Positions 8,613 to 16,289 of a stretch of DNA of 64,000 nt are shown here, piece by piece. The notes beneath the pieces were generated by a model. That model was not told the DNA's origin. It searched no databases and saw only the letters and a list, made by a program, of their open reading frames with translations. Made by a program: the position numbers and the translations under genes. Within the stretch, counting starts at the first letter, position 1, and each line of letters opens with the position of its first letter. This DNA comes from CAUUGB01 sp963544615 (GTDB taxonomy: Bacteria; Patescibacteriota; Microgenomatia; UBA1400; PJMF01). The DNA is taken from assembly GCA_963544615.1 (NCBI GenBank), contig CAUUGB010000001.1:1-64000 (forward strand), given 5' to 3'.

Positions 8613-9497
8613 ATGCATTTACTAAATACAGCCTTAAATAAATTAAGCTATCGGCGTTGGTTGATTTTTCTCTTGGGGATATTTTTTCTTGGGTGCACCT
8701 CTTTGAGACCAGTTGCAGCTGAGGAAGTTTTTTACTTGTCGTTTTGTGAGGGCACTACTTGTACTGTCAAAGAGTATCATGCTTCTAATCAAAACGCCGC
8801 CCAAAACAAATGTATTGGTGAATTGGTGAAAGCTGGCTACACGATTGATGGTAATGTGATGTGCGAACCGGTAGCGCCTGGTAGTAGCCCTAATTGTGGC
8901 AAAACTTGCCAACCCAAAGAATACTCATTTTCTTGTTGCTTTAAAGTCACATCAGAATTAGAACATCGTGCTTGTGTATCTAAGGGAAAAATTCAAGCTG
9001 CTTCTAAAAAAGATGCAGAAGAAATAGTAAGAAAAAAGATGACGGGGTGGCCTGCTGCTGACGAGTGTTTTTTGGATGATAATTGTGGAGGGATTGATTG
9101 TGATAAAAAATATAATCCTGATGCTAAACCCAAACCCAATCCTCACACAATCGACATCACCGACCCTGGTGCAGTCGGTCACATCTTATCCAGTATGAAC
9201 CCACTTGGCAGTGCTAAAATTTGTAGTGATGGCCAGTTAACCATCGGCTGTATTTTAAGCTATATCGTCAACAAGATTATTTTCCCTCTCTCCACTATTT
9301 TTCTCTTACTGATGATAATTTGGGGTGGTTACAAAATTGTCTCTGGGAGTATGGCGGGAGCACAAAATGCAGTTCAAGCCGGTAAACAGCGCTTAATTGG
9401 TGCTATCTTAGGCTTTATTCTTTTAGCCAGTGTTTACTGGATTTGGCAATTAATTGAAGCTACTACAAAAATTCACATTATGGGTAAGTGGTGGTGA
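8613..9497 (+). CDS. Type IV secretion-type pilin-like membrane protein, copy 2
   Basis: The 294-residue paralogue of the preceding gene has an N-terminal hydrophobic segment (about 15-36), then a secreted domain richer in cysteine (FCEGTTC, CGKTC, SCC, DCDKK). The C-terminal two-helix module is the same as copy 1 and ends in MGKWW instead of MKKWW. The secreted domains share only the spacing of some cysteines and a Y-x-x-SCC motif. The start is uncertain because no clear Shine-Dalgarno sequence precedes the ATG. The pair looks like one conserved membrane module carrying two different surface domains. Confidence 0.7.
   Translation: MHLLNTALNKLSYRRWLIFLLGIFFLGCTSLRPVAAEEVFYLSFCEGTTCTVKEYHASNQNAAQNKCIGELVKAGYTIDGNVMCEPVAPGSSPNCGKTCQPKEYSFSCCFKVTSELEHRACVSKGKIQAASKKDAEEIVRKKMTGWPAADECFLDDNCGGIDCDKKYNPDAKPKPNPHTIDITDPGAVGHILSSMNPLGSAKICSDGQLTIGCILSYIVNKIIFPLSTIFLLLMIIWGGYKIVSGSMAGAQNAVQAGKQRLIGAILGFILLASVYWIWQLIEATTKIHIMGKWW
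9155..9482 (+). repeat. 328-bp direct repeat, copy 2
   Basis: Second copy of the pilin C-terminal module (see 8142-8469), 326 of 328 bases identical by eye. Identity starts and stops sharply inside the reading frames, which suggests a recent duplication or gene conversion. Confidence 0.95.
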
Positions 9498-9510
9498 GGG
9501 GGAATTTTAA

Positions 9511-9540
9511 TTGACAGCAGCTTTGTTTTTGTGCTAAACT
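9511..9540 (+). promoter_or_regulatory. Promoter of the PilN/PilO-like operon
   Basis: TTGACA (9511-9516) and TAAACT (9535-9540) are 18 bp apart, with an extended TGC. The ATG at 9547 comes 6 bases after the -10, so the transcript is probably leaderless. Confidence 0.75.
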
Positions 9541-9546
9541 GGTGCT

Positions 9547-10242
9547 ATGGTAGAGTTGAGTAGTTTGGGAGTTAAAAAAAGCCCGCAACAGGTTAATTTT
9601 ATTGTCGCGGCGGTGGATGGTTTGCAGCAATTACTCCAGAGAGTTTTTTTGGTGGTAGTGGTTTTAGCAGCTTTAGTGGTGGTATTTTGGTTAGCAACGG
9701 GCAGTTATTTAGCTTACCGCACTAGCGAGCGGGATAAATTAATTACTCAGGTGAATCAAGTGGTGACTAGTTTGGAAGCTACCAGAGATTTTGAGCGTCG
9801 TTTTATTGTCACCCGCGACAAATTGGAACTTTATGGTGAAATTAATACCAATGAAAAAATGGTTGATTTGTTTCCGCGTTTGAGTGCTTTAGTGCCTTAT
9901 GGGGTGAGACTGCAAAGCATGTCCATTGCCCCGCAAACGGTAATTATTACTGCTTTAAGCAATGATCTTAATTCACTCACTTTGTTTTATAACAATTTGC
10001 AAACTGCTGATGGCAGTCTTTTAGATGATGGGCAGCGTTTTAAGTTGAAAGATTTAACTTATCGCGATGTCTCCAAAGACAGCTCTAATCAAATTGCTGC
10101 TAGCGACGGTTACGTGATGTCTTTTACTTTTAATTATTTAATTGAGCCTGTCAGCGCCGCTCAGCAACAAGCAAGTGCTCCCAAGGTTAGCGCTGCCACT
10201 CAACTTGAGGCGAGTGCAAGTAGTACTTCAGCCCAGAATTAA
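9547..10242 (+). CDS. PilN-like type IV pilus assembly protein
   Basis: The 231-residue protein has a short cytoplasmic start, one transmembrane helix (about 30-57), a coiled-coil stretch (SERDKLITQVNQVVTSLEA) and a small alpha/beta domain of the PilN kind, ending in a low-complexity Ala/Ser tail. PilN and PilO form the inner-membrane alignment complex of type IV pili. The following gene has PilO-like architecture, 6 bp away, which supports the call. No cytoplasmic PilM is adjacent. Function is assigned from architecture and pairing rather than a diagnostic motif. Confidence 0.65.
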   Translation: MVELSSLGVKKSPQQVNFIVAAVDGLQQLLQRVFLVVVVLAALVVVFWLATGSYLAYRTSERDKLITQVNQVVTSLEATRDFERRFIVTRDKLELYGEINTNEKMVDLFPRLSALVPYGVRLQSMSIAPQTVIITALSNDLNSLTLFYNNLQTADGSLLDDGQRFKLKDLTYRDVSKDSSNQIAASDGYVMSFTFNYLIEPVSAAQQQASAPKVSAATQLEASASSTSAQN

Positions 10243-10248
10243 CACTTT

Positions 10249-10953
10249 ATGTCAGGAGAAAATTTATCAACTTCACTATCTGCCGCAGACAATTTTACTC
10301 CCGTAGAGTCAGGTGTAGTTGATACCGAACCCACCAAAATTGAACAACAGCGGCAAAGACAACGTCTCTCTGTCAAACAACAGCTTTCTTTAAGTGTGCT
10401 GGTGGCTTTGGTAATTTTGAGCGTTATTTTAGTAGTGGTGGTTCGTCCAGCTTGGGGTAAAATTACTGCTTTAAGTCAAGAAATCCAACAATTAGCAACT
10501 GATTTGCAAGCACTGGAGCGTAAAGAAGCACGAGTTAAACAAGCAGATACTGCTTATACCGGTATTGTGGCAGATTTACCAGTGATTGATGCCGCTGTGC
10601 CTACTTATTCGCAGGTGCCAGCAGTCATGCGGGTGATGGAAAAAATTGCCAGTGAAATTATTGAAAGTGGTGGGGCTTTGGTAATTAACAAAATCACCAT
10701 TGCCCAAATGCCCAATGATTTGCCCACTGCGAGTGAATCTGGAAGTAGTAATGCCAAATTGCTCCAGCGCACTCCGGTAGAAGTGAGTCTGAGTTTGCAT
10801 GGTACCTATGAATCAATCCGTGATTATATTAGTCAGTTGCGCTCCCAGCGTCATAATTACTCTTTAGAAAAAATTGTCTTTTTTTCTTCGGGCAATCAAG
10901 AGACTCGTTTTTTGGATGCTAATTTAGTGCTGCGCTATTATTATTATGAATAA
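10249..10953 (+). CDS. PilO-like type IV pilus assembly protein
   Basis: The 234-residue protein has a hydrophilic N-terminus (1-45), one transmembrane helix (about 47-65), a coiled coil (KITALSQEIQQLATDLQALE) and a C-terminal alpha/beta domain, the layout of PilO. It is co-transcribed with the PilN-like gene and with the short membrane protein at 10959. In type IV pilus systems PilO dimerises with PilN in the periplasmic space. In a bacterium without a classic outer membrane it would act at the cytoplasmic membrane. Confidence 0.65.
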   Translation: MSGENLSTSLSAADNFTPVESGVVDTEPTKIEQQRQRQRLSVKQQLSLSVLVALVILSVILVVVVRPAWGKITALSQEIQQLATDLQALERKEARVKQADTAYTGIVADLPVIDAAVPTYSQVPAVMRVMEKIASEIIESGGALVINKITIAQMPNDLPTASESGSSNAKLLQRTPVEVSLSLHGTYESIRDYISQLRSQRHNYSLEKIVFFSSGNQETRFLDANLVLRYYYYE

Positions 10954-10958
10954 TTATT

Positions 10959-11393
10959 ATGGATAGACACTTACTTAACAAATTAATTATTTTTGCGGTG
11001 CTGATTATTTTTGGCTTGGTGGGTTATTTGGTGGTAGTTAACTTACTCATTCCCCCAGAGGTACCAGTGAGTGCCAATGTGGCTCGGGTATTGCAGGGTA
11101 ATGTTGACCCCCAGCTTAATACTCAAGCTTTAGCACTGATGCGCTCTAGGAGTGATTATCAGCAAGCCAGCTTAGCTGCTTTTGAAATTTATCTAGAGGA
11201 TATTATGAATACTGCCAACGATAACACCCAGGTGCTACATTTATTTTTTTTAGATCCCGTCACTCCTTTAGACAGGGATTATCCACGAGTGCTCGAGCAT
11301 TTGACTGTTGCTACCGCTAGTGGGGCTCCAAGTGAGTGGCAACTGGAGGCAAGTATGGCGGGTAGTTTAATACAGACAGGATTTAATAATTGA
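10959..11393 (+). CDS. Small single-pass membrane protein of the pilus operon
   Basis: I do not recognise this 144-residue protein. It has one N-terminal transmembrane helix (about 9-31) followed by a mostly helical outer domain without cysteine. The gene starts 5 bp after the PilO-like stop, so it belongs to the same operon and may be a third component of the pilus alignment complex. PilP is the gene in this place in proteobacteria, but no lipobox or PilP motif is seen. Confidence 0.55.
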   Translation: MDRHLLNKLIIFAVLIIFGLVGYLVVVNLLIPPEVPVSANVARVLQGNVDPQLNTQALALMRSRSDYQQASLAAFEIYLEDIMNTANDNTQVLHLFFLDPVTPLDRDYPRVLEHLTVATASGAPSEWQLEASMAGSLIQTGFNN

Positions 11394-11440
11394 TTGATAG
11401 CAAGCTTTGGCTTGCAACAGTAGTAAAATATGATAGAATG

Positions 11441-11782
11441 ATGAATATGCGTAAATCTGTTTTTATTTTTCTTTTAGCTTTTTTATTATCGGCAACTAGT
11501 GCTGCCGCTCAGGGGGTGAGTGCTCCAGCGCGGAGTGTGGCTACACCTCCCGCTCGAGCAGTGGCCGCGGCTAATTCTTCCGCAGTGCCTTTAGCTCCTC
11601 CCTCAGTGGTGCCTACTACGCCTACTCCCACCCCAGTGGTAGTGGCGGCTACTCCTACTCCAGTAGCAACTCGTTCAGCTCAGCCAGTTACAGGAGTGGC
11701 TGATTACACTTACGCTTTAATGCTGGTTGGCTTACTGCTTTGTGCTGGAGTGGCTTACCGGGTGTATAGCAAAAATAATTAA
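11441..11782 (+). CDS. Secreted surface protein with QPVTG sorting-type tail
   Basis: A small secreted protein (about 113 residues from this start) has a signal peptide ending in TSAAAQG, a Pro/Thr/Ala/Val-rich linker, then QPVTG, a hydrophobic helix and a short charged tail ending YRVYSKNN. That is the layout of a sortase sorting signal. I prefer a start at 11441 or 11447 because the signal peptide begins there; the frame opens at a TTG at 11390. It pairs with the similar gene at 11806. It may be a small wall-linked protein related to the pilus. No sortase gene lies in the window. Confidence 0.6.
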   Translation: MNMRKSVFIFLLAFLLSATSAAAQGVSAPARSVATPPARAVAAANSSAVPLAPPSVVPTTPTPTPVVVAATPTPVATRSAQPVTGVADYTYALMLVGLLLCAGVAYRVYSKNN

Positions 11783-11805
11783 ACCATTAAGGTGAAAATA
11801 AAAAT

Positions 11806-12147
11806 ATGACAAAAAAAATTCTTTTAGCTTTGTTGCTGTTGACTTTAAGCACTCAGGCAGTAGCAGCCCAGACTTCTATTACTCCTCGCAGTAATACCCA
11901 GTTTAGTGCCGCTGCTTCTCCCACTCCCGCCCCAGCGGTAGTCACTCCGGTGCCTACTCCTACTCCGGTGGCGGTAGCCACCACTACCAAAGGTGGGGTG
12001 GTTACTAGTGCGGTTAATACTGCTAGCACCACCGCTACCACTAAGGGTGGCATGCCAGTGACTGGCACCATGCATCAGGCAGTGTTATTAGCTTTTTTAG
12101 GTTTGTCACTAATGAGTTGGGCAGCCTACAAAGTGGCGCGCGTTTAA
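11806..12147 (+). CDS. Secreted surface protein with MPVTG sorting-type tail
   Basis: The 113-residue protein has a signal peptide (cleavage near VAAQ), a Pro/Thr/Val-rich linker with TPTP repeats, then MPVTG, a hydrophobic segment and a basic end (KVARV). Architecture and linker match the preceding gene, which suggests a tandem pair derived by duplication. A ribosome site is weak (AAGGTGAAAAT before the ATG). Likely a sortase-type or simply membrane-anchored spacer protein. The two open frames on the other strand here are shadows of the repetitive linker. Confidence 0.6.
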   Translation: MTKKILLALLLLTLSTQAVAAQTSITPRSNTQFSAAASPTPAPAVVTPVPTPTPVAVATTTKGGVVTSAVNTASTTATTKGGMPVTGTMHQAVLLAFLGLSLMSWAAYKVARV

Positions 12148-12306
12148 TCTCGTTTGACTTTTTGTCAGGGTTGATTTTATTAGTGTTTTTTGCTCGTCTT
12201 TATGGGAGTGAAAATTTGCGAGTAGCAGTGCTGGAGTTAAAATAACTTCACTCCTGCGGAAGCAGATTTTACTCTTAAAGAAATTCTCCAATTCAACCAA
12301 AGAAAA

Positions 12307-12840
12307 TTAGCCTTTTTCCATTTGCCACACTGCTTCTCCCCAGGTGTCCCAGCTGAGGCGATTTTCGTCTGGATTTTGGGGATCAAATTGCTGGGTAACA
12401 GCATAAAACAAAGCCATGGGTCGCTGGTAAATATTAGCGCAGCCGTGAGCCACTCCCTCGGGAATGACCAAGAGTTGATTTTTACCGGCTCCTAAAACAT
12501 AAGTAGCATGGTGGTCAAAAGTGGGGCTGTCTTGGCGCAAGTCGTGCAAATTAACTAGCAGTCTGTCATATGGGGGGCAGAACCAAACATCTTTTTGGTG
12601 GAGATGATAGTGATAGGCTTTAATTGCCCCGGGCATCACATAAGACCAATTAAGTTGTCTAATTACCACCTCTTGTGCTACCCCAGCAATTTTACCCTCA
12701 TCATAGCGCAAAATTTCCGCAAAATTACCATCAACGGTATTAAACCAATTATTAACTACAAGTTCCACTCCTTCAATAGTTTGTTTTTGACTGTAATTTT
12801 GTACTTGTGATTGTTGTCGATATTTTTTGTTAATGAACAT
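12307..12840 (-). CDS. rmlC: dTDP-4-dehydrorhamnose 3,5-epimerase-like cupin (RmlC family)
   Basis: RmlC epimerises dTDP-4-keto-6-deoxyglucose on the way to dTDP-L-rhamnose. The 177-residue cupin has the family segments around the catalytic histidine (AYHYHLHQKDVWFCP) and VIPEGVAHGCAN, then the LFYAVTQQFDP region. The start overlaps the end of the reductase gene by 11 bp, and the operon reads rmlB-rmlD-rmlC. Sequence is divergent from textbook RmlC, so a related sugar epimerase is possible. RmlA (thymidylyltransferase) is not in the window. Confidence 0.8.
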   Translation of the reverse strand: MFINKKYRQQSQVQNYSQKQTIEGVELVVNNWFNTVDGNFAEILRYDEGKIAGVAQEVVIRQLNWSYVMPGAIKAYHYHLHQKDVWFCPPYDRLLVNLHDLRQDSPTFDHHATYVLGAGKNQLLVIPEGVAHGCANIYQRPMALFYAVTQQFDPQNPDENRLSWDTWGEAVWQMEKG

Positions 12841-13720
12841 AGCTTTTTGCCTTTGCTACTGCTTGCTTAATTGTTAATAAAGGAAAATCCAGTGCTGCCT
12901 TGAGTTTGCTGTTATCCATGGCAGTGTTTTTTTGATAGGGACGCTGGATAGTTTGCAAATATGCTTGCAGATCACCTTTAGTTACTGAAGCATTAATTTC
13001 AAGAGTATCGGCTACCATTTGGGCAAAAGCAAAATCTGACCACTGCTCTCCACTGCTAGCATGATAAATTCCTTGTGGTTGATGTTTGAGGCACCAAGAA
13101 AAAATTTTGACTAAATCATCAATATAAGTGGGACCAAAAAAATGATTGCTGAATTGGGGATAGAGAGTTCCTTGCTGCAAACCATTAATCACCCGGTGCA
13201 AGGTGTCAGCTTTCTTAAAAGGTAAATGAGTAAAAGGCTGATCAATGCGTAAAATTACATTTTTACCTCCAGCATTAAGAATGGCTTCTTCGCTGGCTGC
13301 CTTGGTTTGTCCATACCATTCAATTGGGGCAGGAGCGTCAGCTTCGGTATATAAACCCTCTTTGTCGCCAGAAAACACAAAAGCGGTTGAAGTGTAGAGT
13401 AAATACCAACCACGTTTTTGGCAAGCCTTGGCAATATGTTGGCTGCCCACCACATTGGTTTGCCAAGCAGGAGCCAACTTATCTCCTTGCTGTTGCCAAG
13501 CAGCATTCACATCGGTAAAAGCTGCCAGGTGGATCATAGCGGTAGCCTGAGGGTATTGCTCCAAAGCGCTCTCTAGTGCCCTTTGGTCGGTAATATCCAC
13601 CCGCCCATCGTCAGCGCTGCGCAAAGGAGTTAAAGTATAATCTGCCGCCAATAAAGATAAAGTTCGGCTGCCAATTAATCCACTTGCTCCGGTAATAATA
13701 ATTTGTGGTTTACTGTTCAT
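12830..13720 (-). CDS. rmlD: dTDP-4-dehydrorhamnose reductase-like SDR (RmlD family)
   Basis: The 296-residue extended short-chain dehydrogenase has the nucleotide motif GASGLIG (about residues 11-17) and the catalytic YxxxK as YGQTK (about 138). It lies between rmlB and rmlC, so reduction of dTDP-4-keto-rhamnose to dTDP-L-rhamnose is the best reading. Other NAD-dependent sugar epimerases share this fold. A GAGAGAG ribosome site precedes the ATG and 16 bp separate it from rmlB. Confidence 0.82.
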   Translation of the reverse strand: MNSKPQIIITGASGLIGSRTLSLLAADYTLTPLRSADDGRVDITDQRALESALEQYPQATAMIHLAAFTDVNAAWQQQGDKLAPAWQTNVVGSQHIAKACQKRGWYLLYTSTAFVFSGDKEGLYTEADAPAPIEWYGQTKAASEEAILNAGGKNVILRIDQPFTHLPFKKADTLHRVINGLQQGTLYPQFSNHFFGPTYIDDLVKIFSWCLKHQPQGIYHASSGEQWSDFAFAQMVADTLEINASVTKGDLQAYLQTIQRPYQKNTAMDNSKLKAALDFPLLTIKQAVAKAKSYVH

Positions 13721-13736
13721 AGATACTCTCTCTAAG

Positions 13737-14747
13737 TTACTGACTAGAAGTCTTAAAATTAGCGGCTCGCTTCAGGAGTGGCTGCCACCAACTTTGATGA
13801 TTTTTATACCAAGCAATAGTTTGGGCAATCCCAGTTTCTAAGCTAACTTGGGGTTGCCAGGAAAGAGTTTGGGCGGTTTGGCTCCAATCCACACTGTAAC
13901 GGCGATCATGACCGGGTCTGTCGGTAACATAGGTAATTTCTTCAGCTGGATTTTTCCCCATTTGGGTAATGATGATTTCTAGCACTTGGCGATTGGAAAC
14001 ATCTTTTTGCAGCCCTCCTACTAAAAAGGTTTTTCCCTTAACTCCGGCATTTAAGACCGCCTCAATGGCCAAAACGTGGTCTTGTACAAACAGCCAATCG
14101 CGCACATTGAGTCCATCCCCATATAAAGGCACTTTTTTGCCTTGGAGAAGATTGGTAATTGCCAGGGCAAAAAGTTTTTCGGGGAATTGATAAGGGCCAT
14201 AATTATTAGAACAATTAGTAATGGTGTAACTTAAGCCATAAGTATCACCATAAGCGCGCACCAAGTGGTCGCTACCCGCTTTGCTGGCAGAATAAGGTGA
14301 GTGGGGGTCATAGGCAGAATTGAGGGTAAACTTTTGCTCGCCTTTAAGTGGTAGGGAACCAAAAACTTCATCAGTGCTAATGTGATGAAAATGACCCACC
14401 TTATTTTTAACTACTGCTTCCAGCAGTACCAGCGTTCCTAAAACATTAGTTTGTAAAAAAGCTGTGGGGTTAACAATGGAGCGATCCACATGAGACTCTG
14501 CGGCAAAGTGAACAATTAAATCGATATTTTGACACAGCTGATTAACCAACTTTTCGTTGGTAATATCGCCATGCACAAAGTGGTATTGAGGTAGTTTTTC
14601 GCAGTCGCTTAAATTAGCTAGATTACCCGCATAGGTGAGAGCGTCTAAGTTAATAATTTGGTCGTGGGGATAAGTTTTTAAGTGATGGCGAATAAAATTG
14701 CTGCCAATAAAACCCGCTCCCCCGGTAACTAAAATTTTTCGCTGCAT
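13737..14747 (-). CDS. rmlB: dTDP-glucose 4,6-dehydratase
   Basis: The 336-residue protein has GGAGFIGSNF for NAD, the DALTYAGNLANL segment typical of RmlB, STDEVFGSL, and the YSASKAGSDH catalytic YxxxK region. It converts dTDP-glucose to dTDP-4-keto-6-deoxyglucose. First major gene of the rmlBDC run on the minus strand, giving activated rhamnose or a related deoxysugar for surface polysaccharide. Start ATG at 14747 overlaps the end of a small upstream gene. Confidence 0.95.
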   Translation of the reverse strand: MQRKILVTGGAGFIGSNFIRHHLKTYPHDQIINLDALTYAGNLANLSDCEKLPQYHFVHGDITNEKLVNQLCQNIDLIVHFAAESHVDRSIVNPTAFLQTNVLGTLVLLEAVVKNKVGHFHHISTDEVFGSLPLKGEQKFTLNSAYDPHSPYSASKAGSDHLVRAYGDTYGLSYTITNCSNNYGPYQFPEKLFALAITNLLQGKKVPLYGDGLNVRDWLFVQDHVLAIEAVLNAGVKGKTFLVGGLQKDVSNRQVLEIIITQMGKNPAEEITYVTDRPGHDRRYSVDWSQTAQTLSWQPQVSLETGIAQTIAWYKNHQSWWQPLLKRAANFKTSSQ

Positions 14748-14938
14748 AGATTTTCTTTCAAAGTTAACTGCTGTTGTAGGACATCAATTTTTTCTTGCGC
14801 CTTTTCCAGCTTGACTGCTAAATAGCTACTGGTAAAAGCTAAAATCACCAGCCCCATCACGCTCAATCTCCAACACCACCGTCGCCATTGTTTGACTTGG
14901 GGGTCGTTGGCAGCAGAGTCAATTTGCACTTGTAACAC
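14729..14938 (-). CDS. Small membrane protein with coiled coil
   Basis: Unrecognised. About 69 residues: a short hydrophilic start, one hydrophobic helix (LSVMGLVILAFTSSYLAV) and a C-terminal coiled coil (KAQEKIDVLQQQLTLKENL). A TATAAT (14945-14950, minus strand) lies 6 bases before a GTG at 14938, which suggests a leaderless start; the frame itself opens at a GTG at 14956. It overlaps the rmlB start by 19 bp, so it may help couple rmlB translation. Confidence 0.5.
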   Translation of the reverse strand: MLQVQIDSAANDPQVKQWRRWCWRLSVMGLVILAFTSSYLAVKLEKAQEKIDVLQQQLTLKENLCSEKF

Positions 14939-15052
14939 CCCACTATTATATACCACCGCGCTGGCAGAGCTAACTTAAATTCCCGCTATCATGTTCACTC
15001 GAATATTTAACTACCAGTATGGTTTTAGCTTTCCTAGCACTTCAAATTTGCT

Positions 15053-15060
15053 GTTATAAT
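15053..15060 (+). promoter_or_regulatory. Extended -10 promoter of the interrupted gene
   Basis: TGTTATAAT, an extended -10 with TATAAT at 15055-15060, ends 7 bases before the ATG at 15068. No good -35 is visible. The transcript would be leaderless. Confidence 0.6.
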
Positions 15061-15067
15061 TTCCCTT

Positions 15068-15679
15068 ATGTCCACTCAAAAAAATTTATTGAGACAAATT
15101 TTATTGGCCGCTGTAGATAGCGGTGAGTTATTGGCAATTTATAATCAGATAGATAATCTGGATACTTTTTGGGTGGGCAAAGTGATTAAGTTTGATGAAT
15201 TAGCAGATACAGTTTTATTTGCAGCATACAATGATGTCGGTTTACGTAGCGGTTGGCGAGTATTGCCATTTGAGCAGATTTGGTAAATTAATCGCTACGA
15301 TGATTATGTAAAGGCTTTGCAAACTAGTATCACTTTAATTGATAAGGGAGCATTAAATGGATTAATTCAAATGCCTCACCCTCATTTGCCACCTTTATTG
15401 GCACTTAAGTCATTAACTTTGTCGGCAATTTTGCAACTTTGTCAGCAACAGCAGTGGTTTACCGGTATGACCTTAAATTTTAGCGGCGACCCAGAAATTT
15501 ATGGCTATCTTAAAGCTGTTTCTCATGATAGTTTTGTCTTGACTGCTTATTCATTGCTGGGAGAATTAGAGGGTGAACAAACTCTTTTTATCAAAGATAT
15601 TCAATCACTGGTGTGGCAAAATTATCAGTCTTTAGTGCGCGAGCGTCTGGTTTTGGCTCGCAAACAGTCTGCGGTTTAA
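15068..15679 (+). pseudogene. Two-domain protein gene broken by an in-frame TAA
   Basis: Two open frames, 15068-15286 (72 codons) and the rest up to 15679, are in the same frame and separated only by the TAA at 15284-15286. The codons after it (INRYDDYVKAL) continue smoothly. The downstream part has no start signal except a TTG at 15317. The two halves look alike in layout: both have a W- or Y-containing strand pattern and a closing IW/VWQNY motif, as if the intact protein held two related small domains. A single change such as CAA to TAA would explain the break. No family recognised. A strain-specific lesion, a sequencing error or programmed read-through are the options. Confidence 0.65.
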
Positions 15680-15707
15680 ATTCCCGCTATAGTGAGGGTG
15701 ATGGCTT

Positions 15708-16133
15708 TTAATTTTTAGGTTGAGTGTCTTTGATTTGATGATAAAATTCTAACAAAGTGCGCCAAACGTTAACAACTTTATCTCTGGAGGAATTTTTTTG
15801 ATAAAAAATTAAGTCAGCAGCAAGTAAACACATGGCACCCACATCACTAAAGTCTTTATCCATAAATAAAAATGATAGCTGCGAATTCAAATTCACATAA
15901 GCACTCAGTGATAAATCATTGAGCAAATACGCTTCTAAGAGAAAACAAAAAAGACTTTCTGCTTGTTTTTCATTAATTAATTCTAGCTGCTTAATTTGGA
16001 GAGTTTTTAGGTAAGTGGTGAGTTTTGCTGCTGCTGATTTTGAGACATATTGGTGTGTAACTGGTAGATATTTATTTGGTGGCATAGTTTGTTTGACATC
16101 ACCAACACCTCTATTTTGGTAGTTGTGAAGCAT
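15708..16133 (-). CDS. Uncharacterised helical protein
   Basis: The product of 141 residues (or 125 from a second ATG at 16085) is predicted mostly helical, has no signal peptide, and reads like a small cytoplasmic protein. I see no known motif. A minus-strand TATAAT lies only 4 bases before the first ATG, so the promoter probably serves a start slightly inside. It is convergent with the interrupted gene and divergent from secD. Confidence 0.55.
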   Translation of the reverse strand: MLHNYQNRGVGDVKQTMPPNKYLPVTHQYVSKSAAAKLTTYLKTLQIKQLELINEKQAESLFCFLLEAYLLNDLSLSAYVNLNSQLSFLFMDKDFSDVGAMCLLAADLIFYQKNSSRDKVVNVWRTLLEFYHQIKDTQPKN

Positions 16134-16289
16134 TCCGATTATAGTATATGTTTTAAATTATTAAGGCAATTACTTTATCTTAAGTGAGTGGAGAGAAAAA
16201 TTTGCTCAATAATGCGTGTGAGCTAAAACTACCTACTGGTAGCATTGAGCCGGAGTTATGATGAGAGTGTGATATACTCTCTTACATCC

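Noticed and set aside
11400..11415. Perfect hairpin GCAAGC/GCTTGC just before the xPVTG gene
   Set aside because: No T run follows, so it is not an intrinsic terminator, and it lies at the end of one gene and just before the next. No other role is supported.
11845..12075. Overlapping minus-strand frames of 72-76 codons opposite the MPVTG gene
   Set aside because: They mirror the Thr/Val/Pro repeat of the plus-strand gene, which has a signal peptide and sorting tail.
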